The translations under genes were made by a program, and so were the position numbers. A DNA stretch of 64,000 bases. It comes from Diadophis punctatus similis. Its lineage: Eukaryota; Chordata; Lepidosauria; Squamata; Dipsadidae. Positions 48,160 through 59,432 of this stretch are shown here, piece by piece (the stretch's first letter is position 1; each line of letters begins with the position of its first letter). The stretch covers positions 4,596,001 to 4,660,000 of the forward strand of contig JALIGW010000016.1 of assembly GCA_023053685.1 (NCBI GenBank). The letters run 5' to 3'. The notes beneath the pieces are model-generated. The model did not search any database. It worked only from the letters and a program-made list of their open reading frames with translations, and had not been told where the DNA came from.

Positions 48160-48736
48160 CAGGGGTGTCAAACTCATGTCGTCACGGTCAGTGGTGGGTT
48201 CCTACCGGTGCTGTCGACTCTGCCGCACCGGTAGTAGCTGGCAGATTACGCAATTTGCGTGTGATGGCTCCAGTGCCGTCTTCACCGGTCCGTTGCGCGT
48301 CACCATCTTTTTTTCAGAATTTTTTGGGGGTTTTTGCTTCCTGCACATGTGCGGAAGCAAAATCTCATGAGGGGATGCGCATGCGCAATTTTGGCAATTT
48401 CGGTGATTTTTTGCTTCCGCGCATGCGCGGAAGAAAAAAATCTCCAAAATCGCATGCACACGCACATCCCCTCACAAATTTCGGCATTTTTTTGCTTTCT
48501 GTGCATGTGTGGAAGCAAAAACGCACGAGGGGTGCGCGTGTGTAGCAAGCGCGTGTGCGCATGAAATGTAACGATGCACGCACAGCGCACCGGTAGCGAG
48601 GCAAGAGAGCAACCCACCCCTGGTCACGGCAGCGTCATGTGACATATCAGGACTTTTCCCCCCTTCGCTAAACTGGGTGTGGGCGTGGCCAGCTTGTGAC
48701 GCATCCGGCCCATGGGCCAGGAGTTTGACAGCCCTG
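48160..48736. mobile_element. hAT-C element interrupted by a hAT-B element
   Basis: Left end CAGGGGTGTCAAACTCATG, right end GAGTTTGACAGCCCTG, with flanks CCTTATAG and CCTTACAG (7/8). The insertion at 48189-48622 splits it near its left end. Confidence 0.85.
48189..48622. mobile_element. hAT-B element nested in hAT-C
   Basis: CAGTGGTGGGTTCCTACCGG left and GAGCAACCCACCCCTG right; duplicated target GTCACGGT (48181-48188) / GTCACGGC (48623-48630) lies within hAT-C. The interior has several hairpins of the form GCTTCCGCGCATGCGCGGAA and two perfect NRF-1 consensus sites (48376-48387 and 48418-48429). Confidence 0.9.
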
Positions 48737-49681
48737 CCTTACAGAGTACAGCTATTACTGTTAGATAGTAGCATTCCTGCAATCATTTTTTGTGGCAATC
48801 TTCCTTAATACAAGTGCCTTCAAGATATGGTAGGATATCATATAATTGGCATCAGCCATGGGCAGTAAAGTCATTCGTTATGCTGGCTGGCAATGAGAAG
48901 ACTTTGCCTTACAGTACAAATAAATAGCCATCCTGCACCTGCTACTTTTAATGGGAGAAATGCTGATACTGAAACCAGTGGGAAATATCTGCAGGATATG
49001 ATAAAAAAAATCAAGATGGTAGCCATGACTGTAGAATTGAAGCTCTGTTCATCTTTATGTGCAGTAAAAAAACAGACAGTGCAGTAAAAAAACAGACAAA
49101 ACGTCAAGCACAGTGTCATGGCTTTATTCTGATTTTTCTTTTAAATCATACCTGTGGACATCCTTGAGATAGCCCATTGCTTCCTTACTATTACTCCCAA
49201 GTCCGCATATTTGTTTTTTTTAGAAAAATAATCTATGCCAAGCATGAACATGATATGAAAAGTATTATTTTTAGTCCCAGGCCACAATTTAAATTTATCA
49301 AATAATCAAAAAAATTTTTATAAAACCCAGGAGTTTTCCCAGAAGTAGGCTTGTTCATATTCTGTGTGAAATTGGAATGTGCTCTTGTGTTCTCATGTGT
49401 CTTGTGTTCTCATTGCCTCTATTTTTATTTATTGATGCAAGTGAAAAAAAGCAAAAGAGAACATTTCTTAAGAAATATGGGCACATTGTGGGTTTTTTTT
49501 AAAAAATATATTATTGCTTCATTTGTCACAAGGAAAAAAAAACTCCTTTGAGATTGTCACAAAGGGGTTTTGTGCTGAAATCCATTTCTGGCTTCTATTC
49601 CCACAGTTGTTCATAAATTCACAAATTTCTGCTCTGCTTTTTCATTCTTTCACTCAAGTTGATCTCAGGGAACATGTATAT
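48737..49681. other. No gene recognised
   Basis: AT-rich; a small tandem duplication of GTGCAGTAAAAAAACAGACA occurs near 49060-49099. Nothing else supported. Confidence 0.4.
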
Positions 49682-49892
49682 TAGTAGTGGGTTCTAAAAC
49701 TCGTTGCTACCGGTTCGTGCGCACGCTCGCGCGTGCATGCAACACTTCTGTGCATGCGCAGAAGAGTCCTGAGCAGGTGGGTGGAGCATCCTGGGTGGGT
49801 GGGCGGAGCATCCCGGGCAGGTGGGCGGAGCATCCCACCGCTGGCGCTACTGGTTCACAGAACCGGGTCGAACCCGGAGCAACCCACCGCTG
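49682..49892. mobile_element. hAT-B element
   Basis: Left end TAGTAGTGGGTTCTAAAAC (first C mutated to T), right end GAGCAACCCACCGCTG, perfect duplication ATGTATAT at 49674-49681 and 49893-49900. The interior contains three tandem copies of a GGTGGGCGGAGCATCC-like unit (49778-49840). Confidence 0.88.
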
Positions 49893-50157
49893 ATGTATAT
49901 GTAGTGATATATTGTGGTTTAGAAAAGGAAGTTGCTAGAGAATGTTTCTGTTATAATTATTGTGCACAAACAGTGAATGATCAGTTTTTCCTTCTGCTTT
50001 ATAAATAACACATTGCATTCCTGTAATCCATTTTAGTGTTTGAAGTTTTTCAGTCATTCTTATGGCATTATCAGGTCAATCTTGATGGAGTTATGTTGGG
50101 AGCTAAAGTTTCTCAAGGCAGAAATGCCAAATATGTTAATATCAATAGCGTCTCCAC

Positions 50158-50275
50158 CAGCGGAGGATTCCGGTTATTTTCGCTACTGATGCACATTGGT
50201 TCCATTGGGCGATTTCACTTCCGCGCATGCTTAGGACGACATTACAAGCCGAAACACAGCTGAGGAGCATTTTTG
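50158..50275 (-). mobile_element. hAT-B fragment (subtype of 40517)
   Basis: CAGCGGAGGATTCCGGTTAT through AAACACAGCTGAGGAGC is the reverse complement of the right part of the 40517-40830 element. The other end is missing. Confidence 0.7.
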
Positions 50276-50461
50276 CAAAGAATGCAGATGCTGTAATCCT
50301 TTGAAGAGGTGGTTGGTTCATTATTGTGAAGCACTGATTTAAGAATTTTGCATAGCCCAAATTTTTAGTCATATTATATCTCACACTGTATGTGCAGAGA
50401 AGACCAACAAAGATGATAAGGGGTCTGTAGGTTAAACCATACAATGAACAATTGAGGGAAC

Positions 50462-50725
50462 TACCGTATTTTTCAGAGTATAAGACGCACCTTTTTCCTC
50501 CCTAAAAGAGGCTGAAAATTTGGGTGCGTCTTATACTTCGAATGTAGCTTTTTCGAAGCTTTTTTTTCAGCCCTAATGAGGTGCTAACGATCTTCCTGGC
50601 TTCCTATTCCCTCCGAAGAAGGTTTTTTCCCTGCCCTAAGTCTTTGCAGGCTTGCTTTCATTCCTATTCCCTCTGAAAAAGTGGTGCTTTTCAGTTCTAA
50701 CGCGGTGCTAACGATCTTCCTGGTA
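50462..50725. mobile_element. Mariner-like element (family E), right end missing
   Basis: Starts TACCGTATTTTTCAGAGTAT then AAGACGCACC. The interior has repeated CGATCTTCCTGG / GAAGAAGG-type units also found at 56386-56748. The terminal inverted end seen at 56748 is absent. Confidence 0.65.
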
Positions 50726-50738
50726 GGTATGTCTAGTC

Positions 50739-51003
50739 CAGTGATGGCGAACCTTTTTTTCCTTGGGTGCCGAAATAGTGTGCACGCGCGCTATCGTACA
50801 TGCGTGCGTGCCCACACCCATAATTCAAAGTCCCCCACTCAGGAAAGCCTCTGGAGTCTGCGAATGGCGAAAAACGGTCCCAACGGGCCTACCGGAAGTT
50901 CAGAAACATGCACACTGGAGCTGACATAGGGCAACGCCTCGCGTGCCCTCAGATATGGCTCTGCGTGCCACCTGTGGAACGTGTGCCATAAGTTTACCAT
51001 CAC
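50739..51003. mobile_element. hAT-A element, internally deleted
   Basis: CAGTGATGGCGAACC left, GTTTACCATCACGG right, same family as 7604-8061. The interior is shortened. No clear target duplication was seen. Confidence 0.78.
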
Positions 51004-51056
51004 GGATATAGGGTCTCCTGCTTGAACAGGGAGTTGGACTAGAAGACCTCCAAGTT

Positions 51057-51965
51057 TAAAGTGATCAGATTTTTTTTTTTAATCGGGACACCATGGGGGG
51101 GGCGGCGCCTGGACGTCACAAATTGAGTTTTGCCCTCTGCGCATGCGCAGAACGCTGCGCATGCGCAGAAGGCAAAATAAAGCAAATGTCGGCGTCCAGG
51201 TTGGGGCGGGAGAGGCGGGAGGTTATGCAGTTTCCATATTATAAGTCCGTTCAGAGAGCCTCGGCCAGCCTAATTCTAGCGCTGAACGGAATCCAGATGG
51301 GGGGGAGTCACCACAACCAATAGAACCGTGCCGTGCGGACGATGCCTGGCAGTTGAAGCCCGCGAACTGGGGGAGGAGGAGGAGAGGAAGAGAAGGGTAA
51401 AGGTTCTCTGCCCAGCCCGGGGCTCCTTCCCCACGCAGCCGCGGAGCCCTCCCGTCCCTGCCACCGCCTTGCGTCCCGCCGCGGCTCCCTGCGCAACTCC
51501 CTCGCAGCCCTGCGCGCCCGTTGCCCCCTCCCTCCCTCGCTCGTTCGCTCGCTCCCCATGACGCGGGCTGGCGGGGTGTGTGTGCCCGACGCTGCCCTTT
51601 GCTCGCGGGCAGGGGCGACTCTGCTCTTCCCGCGGGAGGAGCCTGCCTCTCCGCCTCCTCCCCGAGCGCGCGCGTTGGGGGGGTCATTCCAGGCGGGGAA
51701 ATCCACCCGACCCCCCCCCACCTACCATGTTATCAGCAGGGCTTTCAACTTCACTCGCCAGCGCTGCCGCCGCTGTTGCTACCGCCGCCAGTACAGCTTG
51801 TTTCTGCGCACACGCGGGTCGTCTTTCCCTTTAAGGTGACCAGACATCCCGCTGCTTCCGCATTGTTTTTAAAAAAGCGGGACTTTTTGAAAAGAATGCG
51901 GGACGCGGGACACACGCTTGAAGAGCGTGTCTGTCCCGCCAAAAGCGGGACGTCTGGTCACCTTA
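51057..51965. other. CpG island between ends of one inverted-repeat family
   Basis: 51240-51830 is strongly GC/CpG-rich, with CGCTCGTTCGCTCGCTC and many CCGCC blocks, and resembles an unmethylated promoter. No exon with a recognisable protein was found; long GC-rich frames on both strands overlap and look spurious. To the left (51057) is an end resembling TAAAGTGATCAGATTT, to the right a complete small element (51834-51964) with related ends. Two perfect NRF-1 motifs lie at 51138-51149 and 51156-51167. Confidence 0.45.
51834..51964. mobile_element. Small inverted-repeat DNA element
   Basis: AGGTGACCAGACATCCCGC at the left mirrors GCGGGACGTCTGGTCACCT at the right, with TA-containing flanks; several GCGGGAC repeats inside. 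About 131 bp, non-coding. Confidence 0.75.
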
Positions 51966-53120
51966 TCCAAGTTCCCTTCCAACCCTATAATTCTAAAAGC
52001 CCCCTTTCAGGTGTCTTCGCACTGGGCCATGGAAACAGCCCAACTAGATTAAACTGAAATGAATGCAACATACCATAGTCTATGTTACATTATATAGCCA
52101 ATGTGGATGTTGTATTATTTAAAAACTGCCCAGGTTTAGTCTCTAACATGAAACTAAGAGTAATTTCTGCTGCTGCCCTTGAAGAGCTGGTTATTATTTA
52201 TTAGCGTACTTATTAGATTTTTATCCCGCCTCTATTACTTTATAAATAATTCAAGGCAGCAAACTTATGTAATCCTCCTTCCTCCTATTTTTCCCACAGC
52301 AATAACCCTGGCTTATGGGTTGGGTTGGGAGAGAATAACAACACACTGGTGCTGATGTCTCCTTCAATTCAAGCGTCAAGATTCATCAGTGTTGGGAAAT
52401 AATGATTTATTTTGTTATTTTATATGCACATCTCAGGCTTAGTGTGCACATTTCATAGACATTCTTTCCAGGTCAGAGCAATCTGACTTCAGATTGGCAT
52501 GAAGTTTACCAGTTAGCTAAATAGTATTTCCCATTTTGAACTGAGAGATGATGTGTAACCATATAAGGGGAGGTGGGGGGGGGGGAATGTAGTGATTGTA
52601 GTGATAGAAATTGTAATAGATTCAGGCTACGGTCTGCTGATCTCATCCTCCTTGGCTCTCCTCTCCTTCCCTTCTTTGTTCCTCTAGTTAATTGTAGATA
52701 TTTTTACAGTCATATTTGTAAAGCAGTGCATTTAGTGATCTAATGTACTACGGGCAGATTACTGACCTTCTTGTCAAGCAGAAAAAAAAATCATTTACTG
52801 TGCCAGCAATTTTATACACTGTACTGCCGGTGACTCACGGCTTTGCGTAAGTGATGCATCTGTAAAAGCTTTGATAAACAGTGAAGATGTGGTAAACACT
52901 TCTTTGTCAAAGATTTCTCTGTGTTGTGGCACTTTCTAAAGATTTTTCTTCCCAAGAGGACAAAGGAAAGGCTACCTCCATGAAAATACATAAACAGATT
53001 TGAAGAGATGTTTTCAATGCAATTTCTCTCCCCCCCCCCCATTCTAATAATAGAAGCATGGATTAGAAGGAGCCGTCATAAGCCATCTCTTTCCAGTCTC
53101 TCTGTTTGGTAGGAGCAGAT
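51966..53120. other. Intergenic, one SINE remnant
   Basis: Apart from a minus-strand Sauria SINE tail at 52195-52330 (TTATAAAGTAATAGAGGCGG on the minus strand) and poly-G / poly-C runs, nothing is recognised. Confidence 0.45.
52195..52330 (-). mobile_element. Sauria-type SINE, 3' part
   Basis: The minus strand has the CACAGG-less middle and the AATTATTTATAAAGTAATAG tail followed by A/T units; the head is absent. Confidence 0.6.
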
Positions 53121-53283
53121 CAGCGGTGGGTTGCTCCCGGTTCGGCCTGGTTCTGCGAATGGTAGTGGTTGCGGGAGGCTCCACCCACCCGCCCAGAATG
53201 CTTCCGTGCAAGCGCAGAAGCGTCGCGAGCGAGCACGAGTGAGCACGCGAACCGGTAGTGACGGGATTTAGAACCCACTACTG
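53121..53283. mobile_element. hAT-B element
   Basis: CAGCGGTGGGTTGCTCCCGG left, TTTAGAACCCACTACTG right, perfect duplication GAGCAGAT at 53113-53120 and 53284-53291. 163 bp, the same length as the copy at 2378-2540. Confidence 0.9.
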
Positions 53284-54823
53284 GAGCAGATTAAGGGTGA
53301 TAATAAATCTCACAGAGGCGATGTGGATCTTTTCTTGGAATTCAGACATTTAGAAATAAAGCCGAGATTAAAAGTCTAATAGAAAATATTTATTTCGGTA
53401 CAAAAACAATAAATCATGAATAGTTACATCTTGCTAATAAATCGTGACTGTTCCGGTCAGAATCAAAGGCAGAAGAGAGTAATGGAGAATCAGGAATGCA
53501 CACATGCGCAGAAGATCACATCACGTGTCCTGCTTGTATTGGACTGTACCATAATATTAGGATAGGGATGCATCACCCTGCATATACATACAAGTGGCAA
53601 TATTCACTACGTGACACAGATGTAGGCAGCCCTACTTGTAGCCAGATAATTTTGTAGATGTGCAGTTTGTCATCAGCTACAAACATGGCCAGCCTGCCTC
53701 TTTGGATGGGTCTCCCTTGTTGGGAAAAGATGAATTTGAGTAAAACTTGAGGATTCATCTTCTTCTGTCTTCCTCATGTCATAACTGTTCTGTTCTCATG
53801 TTATCTGTGCACTGGGCACTGTCACATGAGGCTTCTGCATCATCATTATTAGTGCAGTTGAGACTTCTGTGATCATGAAGAAAGCGGTTTTATAGGACTG
53901 AACTGGTTTTCTGTTGCCTTTTATTTCTTTTCATTGTGCATAGAATGGGAATAAGGAGATGTGTGGGTTTTATTTTATTTTTTGTGGTATACAACCTGCA
54001 ACATTCAAGTATAGGGTGGACATTTTAGCTAATGGTTCATTTCAAAGTAACAAAAATAGCAATAGCAATAGCACTGAGCAGTTGGTAAATTAATAGTCAT
54101 CAGCCAAAGATTACCTGTAAATAAGTATTCTCAAAATATAAAATAAATTACTTGTTTTCTCTTAAAAATGTTTTTTTTTAATTTCAGGTAGACTTGTATC
54201 TTACTTTAGTAGCAGACAGCCTTTAGTCTCTTCAAACTTCTCTAATAATATTCTATTATTTTTAAAGGTCAGGGAGGGGAAATTAGAACCAACGAATTGA
54301 AGGAAGGGTCTTACGGATTTGCTTTTATGATCCATGAATCAAGAATAATAGTGAAAGAAAAGTCATTTGTTGCAACATACTGTATTCTTAATCACTAAAT
54401 GACTGGGAACTGTAATGCACTGTGATTCAGCCACTGTGTTCTGCTTGGCTCCAAAAGAATCAATAAAGAAACATAGCTTTACAAAAGGAAGCACAGAAGG
54501 TGACAGATTTATAGTATTTCTCCCCACCCACTCCTCATACCTCAAATTACGTAATGTAATTGGCCTTTCCATCGCCATACAGGATACCCCACTCTGCAAG
54601 GGTTTACTGGAAAGGCATGAAGGTAGTTTAATCTTTTCTTTTATAGTTTTTACTTTTGAAGAGAGATCTTTCTGGAACTCCTTCTTTTGTAAGGTGAATG
54701 ATTGATGATCAAGCCCTGCAGACAAGGTTATTTTTCTTTTCTTTTCTTTTTTGTTGTTCCTGCAATTATTTTCACAAAGAGATGAAACATCAATCAATGC
54801 AACATACTGTACATACTTAAAGA

Positions 54824-54860
<37 letters not shown>

Positions 54861-54922
54861 ACGAATCATCAAGTTGTTTTCACCGGCTAGATACAGTAGA
54901 AGATTTTCACTGTGTGTGAAGT
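53284..54922. other. No gene recognised
   Basis: Unique AT-rich sequence with a short (GA)n run at 54829-54856. Open frames at 54363-54827 (minus) and 54415-54705 (plus) overlap each other and show no domain. Confidence 0.4.
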
Positions 54923-55445
54923 CAGTGGTGGGTTCCTACCAGTGCGGTCCACTCTATAGCACCGGTAGCGGCCCGCTGGTGATGTCACAGTACCGGTGCG
55001 GTCGGTTGCCGGTGCCTGGGCGCCACCATTTTTTTAAAAAATTTTTTTTTACATTTTTTAAAATTTTTTCTTCTGCGCATGCCCAGAAGCCGAGCTTCCG
55101 GAACTGCGCATGCGCTGCCTTCCTACCCCACAGTGAGTCCAAGCAGGGGAGGATGGCTGAGGGAGCGTGTGAGACGCTGAAAAAACAGGCGGCAGGAGCT
55201 ATTTCCATTCCCCTCCCTTCAGCAGTCCGAGAAGCCACGAATGCATGGTGATGATCCTAGGCATTTTCGCATGTTTGAGGCTTCTCGAGCTGCTGGGGGG
55301 GGAATGGGCGGCAGGACCTATCTCAGTTCCCCTCCCTTCAGCAGTCCGAGAAGCCACGCCCACCCGTCACATGGCTGGCAAGCCACACCCACAAAATAAG
55401 CCACGCCCACAGAGTGGTAGTAAAAAGATTAGGAACCCGCCCCTG
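54923..55445. mobile_element. hAT-B element, long copy
   Basis: CAGTGGTGGGTTCCTACCAG left and TTAGGAACCCGCCCCTG right. An internal segment CCCTCCCTTCAGCAGTCCGA occurs twice (55209 and 55331). No clean target duplication; the right flank is a GT microsatellite. Confidence 0.8.
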
Positions 55446-55481
55446 GTGTGTGTGTGTGCGTGCGCGTGCGCACACACACGT

Positions 55482-55683
55482 CAGGGGTGAAATTCAGCAG
55501 GTTCTGACAGGTTCTGGAGAACTGGTAGCGGAAATTTTGAGTAGTTTGGAGAACCGGCAAATACCACCTCTGGCTGGCCCCAGAGTGGGGTGGGAATTGA
55601 GATTTTGCAATAGCCTTCCCCTGCCACGCCCACCAAGCCCCGCCCACAGAACCAGTAGGGAGAATTTTTGAATTTCACCCCTG
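55482..55683. mobile_element. hAT-type element (CAGGGGTGAAATTCAGC ends)
   Basis: CAGGGGTGAAATTCAGCAGG left and TTGAATTTCACCCCTG right, with ACCGG/CCGGT-like cores related to hAT-B. About 200 bp. Confidence 0.8.
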
Positions 55684-56300
55684 GTGCGTGTGTGTTTGTA
55701 TATCTTCTAAAATGCTTCATAAATTTTATTCCCAGAAGAGTGCAACATATTGGTGCTTATGGGAGAAAGAAAAATAGGTTGGTTAATTCCAAGTTATTTG
55801 AGGAATATACCTGTGTGTTGAACCCAGAAAGACCTGGAATTCTGAGCAGTTTCCTTTATTGTTCCTCACCTAGAGACAGAAATATTGCTAAACTAAAGCA
55901 TCTATTTGCATCACTATAGATATCCTTTGAGAATTGCTAGAAGGGAAGATCCTTCTTAACTCTCTTTCTCCTGAACAAACTATCTAAACTTCACTGCCAC
56001 TTTGCCCTCTGGGACACAGCTTCTCCTTTCCCTCCTAAGAATCCAGACTAAATTTCACCACCGGCCGGCTGCAGCATGAAGAACAATGACTCACCCATTC
56101 TGCAGTCCTAACATTCTGAGGACCAGCCTTACCATTAGAAAATGTGAAGCAGCCACCTGGAAGAGTTAATCAGAGAAGGTGACCAATTGGGGTCAGCTCC
56201 ATTGTTTGAAACCACTATTTCTTTAGACCTGAGCTTCAAAAGCCCTTGAAGTGTCTTGCCTTTTATACAAGTAGTTCTAAGCAGAGGAACATATTGTAAA
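55684..56300. other. No gene recognised
   Basis: Unique sequence; nothing supported. Confidence 0.4.
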
Positions 56301-56304
56301 GTAT

Positions 56305-56354
56305 ATGTGTGTGTGTGTGTGTGTGTGCGTGTGCGTGTGTGTGTGTGTGTGTGC

Positions 56355-56385
<31 letters not shown>
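56305..56385. repeat. (GT)n(TA)n microsatellite
   Basis: GT dinucleotides with GC interruptions, then about 24 bp of TA, directly abutting a family E element. Confidence 0.95.
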
Positions 56386-56748
56386 ACGATCTTCCCGGCT
56401 TTTCCTGGCTTGCAGGCTTGTTTTCATTGCTACTCCCTCCGAAAAAGCTTTTATCAGCCCTAACGAGGTGCTAACAATCTTCCCGGCTTGCAGGATTTTT
56501 TCATTCCTACTCCCTCCGAAGAAGTTTTTCCCAGCCCTAAGTCTTTGCAGGCTTGTTTTCATTGCTATTCCCTCAGAAAAAGTTTTTTTCAGCCCTAACC
56601 AGGGGATAAAATAATGTGCTGAAGCTGACCAGACTAAGGACGCTAGCCAGATGAATACCTGGTAGGTAGATTTTTCCTCTATTTTCCTCCCCAAAAACTA
56701 AGGTGCGTCTTATACTCCGGTGCGTCTTATACTCCAAAAAATACGGTA
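56386..56748. mobile_element. Mariner-like element (family E), left end missing
   Basis: The interior consists of three imperfect repeats of a unit containing CGGCTTGCAGG and CCCTCCGAAAAAG. The right end is GGTGCGTCTTATACTCC (present twice) and AAAAAATACGGTA. Confidence 0.7.
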
Positions 56749-56794
56749 TTTATTTAAAAGACATATATAGGCACCAAATGTATAAACACAGTTC

Positions 56795-57000
56795 TCTGGA
56801 TGGAAGGGTATTCCAGAGGTAGGGCCAGCTATGCTTCCTAAATCCCCTTAAATTTAACAGAAGGGACTGGAATATGATCTCCCTATTTGACTCAGTGGAT
56901 CAGGCAGACATCCTCAGAGAGAAACAATCCTGCAAATAACCTGGTCCCATGCCATTTAGGGCTCTGAAAATGAGAATCAGCACCTTGAATTGCACCTAAA
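56795..57000 (-). mobile_element. L2-like LINE remnant
   Basis: GCCATTTAGGGCTCTGAAAA and CACCTTGAATTGCACC parallel GCCATGTAGGGCTTTAAAGG and CACCTTGAATTGCGC of the better L2-like copy near 63310-63350. Strongly diverged. Confidence 0.55.
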
Positions 57001-57261
57001 AAAAGATAAAAGTAAGTGCAGCTCACACAGCAGCAGTTTAATTCAGGTAAAACTATACGAGTAGTTGCATTTCTCGCCCTGATTACTTAAAATGATCAAG
57101 ATCCTACTGGAATAGACGTTTTTACTTTTGTGTGTGTCTTCAGAATTCACAGAAGTTGTCCTTCCTCGCCCCACCCCTGTAGTTTTGCATTGAAACATGA
57201 ATCCTGATTCTTTCTCTCTTTGTAAAAGAATAAAAAGTAAAGAACACATGTTTTGAATTCT

Positions 57262-57680
57262 CTTTGAATATACCAGACTTTATATGTTGTCAATTGTGGC
57301 CCTGTTTGCAACAAACCTCTGGAATGCACAAGAGGTTTGTTGGAAGAAGGACTTCGTTATCTGATCTTCTCTTTGTCAAACTGGAAAGCCATGACCATTG
57401 AAACATATGGTTGGTTATTCCTCCTTGGTGCTGTGCCCATTCTTATGAATTTTCCACAACGAAGACTAAATACAATGGTTAGTGCTTCACAAGAGCATCA
57501 AGCGATCAATGGAAGCTCAAAGATTTGAGCTTCCATTTTAATTTTGCAGCCACGCTCTTCTCTGGAAGACTGACAGATTTTATTGCTAATGTAGTATTTT
57601 AATGATATTTTTAAAATAACTCCTGCTCGCTGTTGCTGGATTTTTGTAAAAAGATGGCATAATAAACTTTAAAGCAATCA
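57262..57680 (+). other. Possible orphan terminal exon or retrocopy
   Basis: After an acceptor-like TTCTCTTTGAATATACCAG (ends 57276) two frames are open: one reads LYMLSIVALFATNLWNAQEV to a stop near 57355; the other, 57271-57528, reads about 85 residues including a hydrophobic stretch YGWLFLLGAVPILMNFP. AATAAA follows at about 57661. Composition is gene-like and not of a repeat seen elsewhere here. Neither frame was recognised as a known family. Confidence 0.3.
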
Positions 57681-57720
57681 ATTCTTGAGGTGTTTGTACA
57701 TTGTGTGTGTATGTGTATTT

Positions 57721-57904
57721 TAGTACCGGTTCACACGCACACTCACGCACACTCACCCTTTGCTACCGGTTCACACGCACACTCACGCACACGCGTGATG
57801 CTTCTGCACATGCGCAGAAGCGTCCGGGGCATCTGGGCGGAGCCTCCCACCGCCGGCGCTACCGGTTCGCAGAACCGGGCTGAAACGGGAGCAACCCACC
57901 ACTG
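57721..57904. mobile_element. hAT-B element, left end lost
   Basis: TAGTACCGGTTCACACGC left and GAGCAACCCACCACTG right; perfect duplication GTGTATTT at 57713-57720 and 57905-57912. The left part holds two copies of a CGGTTCACACGCACACTCAC unit. Confidence 0.85.
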
Positions 57905-57956
57905 GTGTATTTATGTGTGCATATATATGTCTGTGTATGTGTGTGCGAGAGTGAGC

Positions 57957-58111
<155 letters not shown>

Positions 58112-58232
58112 CTGCAAAGAAGAAAGATTTATTTCTCATGTGCTTCTTTATCTACTATGAAACCTGTGCATTTTATTTAAGATAACGTCTTAACTTTAAA
58201 TAACTTCTTTATTTAAGATAACTTTTACATAC

Positions 58233-58671
58233 CAGAGGTGGGTTCCTGCCGGAGCTGCCCAGTACGCAGCTCCGGTAGGGAGCGGCGGATTTTGCAACCG
58301 CTCCGGAGCCCTCCCTGCCGGTCCACCCGGCGCGTCGCCATTTTTTTCCCGTCATTTTTGGTGATTTTCGGGCGATTTTGCTTCTGCGCATGCGCGGAAG
58401 CAAAATCGTGCTGAAATCTCACGAGAGGACGTGCGTATGCGTGAGATTTTGGCGAGATTTTGCCTCCGCGCATGCGTGGAAGCAAAATTGCACCGAAATC
58501 TCTTGCACGTGCGCGTTCCCTCATGAGATTTCGGCACGATTTTGCTTCCATGCATGCGCAGAAGCAAAATCGTGCGAGGGGGTGTGCGTGCGTAGCGAGC
58601 GCGCACCCCCCGAAGCATGGAGATGCACGCGCATGGCTCCGGCAGCGAGGTAAGCGAGCAACCCGCCCCTG
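58233..58671. mobile_element. hAT-B element with internal hairpin array
   Basis: CAGAGGTGGGTTCCTGCCGG left, GAGCAACCCGCCCCTG right; flanks TTACATAC / CTACATAC (7/8). The interior repeats GATTTTGCTTC and GAAGCAAAAT units in opposite directions around CATGCG cores, giving several hairpins; perfect NRF-1 consensus at 58385-58396. Confidence 0.88.
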
Positions 58672-59284
58672 CTACATACTTTATATTTTCAGGAATTGGG
58701 CAGGGAAATTGCTATTTCCCAGAAATTCTTGAAAGAATCCTGTTGCAAAATGAAATCTATGTACACTTGGAATCTTCTCCCACATTCTATTTCAATACTG
58801 TGACTAAATATAGTTTCCATGGTATCAGCCAGCATCAATTTCCCTCTCTTCCCTGATTTAGCTTTATTTCATATTTTTTTTCTTTAAAGAGCTCTCAAAG
58901 ACCCAGAAGTTTACACATTATTCTGTAATATTTCTTTTTGAAACACTTTTTGGATTAAAATTATTTTTGAAATTTTCATGTGAGTATTACAAATAGATAA
59001 TTTATTATATTGCTCCACTCCAAAAGACTGGATGGCTGACAGCATCCAATATACAATCTCGCCCCTCCTGTCAACACTGACTAGAAATGACCACTGAGGA
59101 ACTGAGCCACTGCATCACATTTCTCCACCCCCCCCCCCCACACACACATGAGTAACACTCATTGTTGATCCAGAAGGATACTGTGATTGACAGTTATTGA
59201 AAGCCATTGAAAGATTGAGGAGCACAAGAAAGAATGCACCACCCCATTCCAGCTCCACCAAAGATCATTGAGAAGCTCAACCGG
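58672..59284. other. No gene recognised
   Basis: AT-rich unique sequence with a poly-C run near 59130. Confidence 0.4.
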
Positions 59285-59432
59285 TGCTGTCTCTATAGCA
59301 ATACCATTTAGACTTATATACCACTTCATAGTGCTTTACAGCACTGTCTAAGTGGTTTACAAAGCCAGCATATTGCCCACAATAATCTGGGTCCTCATTT
59401 TACCAATCTCAGACAGATAGAAGGCTGAAAGG

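Larger units (their letters stand above)
50393..51056 (+). mobile_element. CR1 LINE 3' fragment broken by two DNA transposons
   Basis: Pieces in CR1 order: GCAGAGAAGACCAACAAAG to GAGGGAAC (50394-50461), GGTATGTCTAGT (50726-50737), and GGTCTCCTGCTTGAACAGG to AGACCTCCAAG (51010-51054). A mariner-like segment and a hAT-A element fill the gaps. Confidence 0.65.

Noticed and set aside
51223..52057. Long overlapping frames on both strands in the CpG island
   Set aside because: GC bias removes stops; Arg/Pro/Ala-rich translations with no domain and no agreement between frames.
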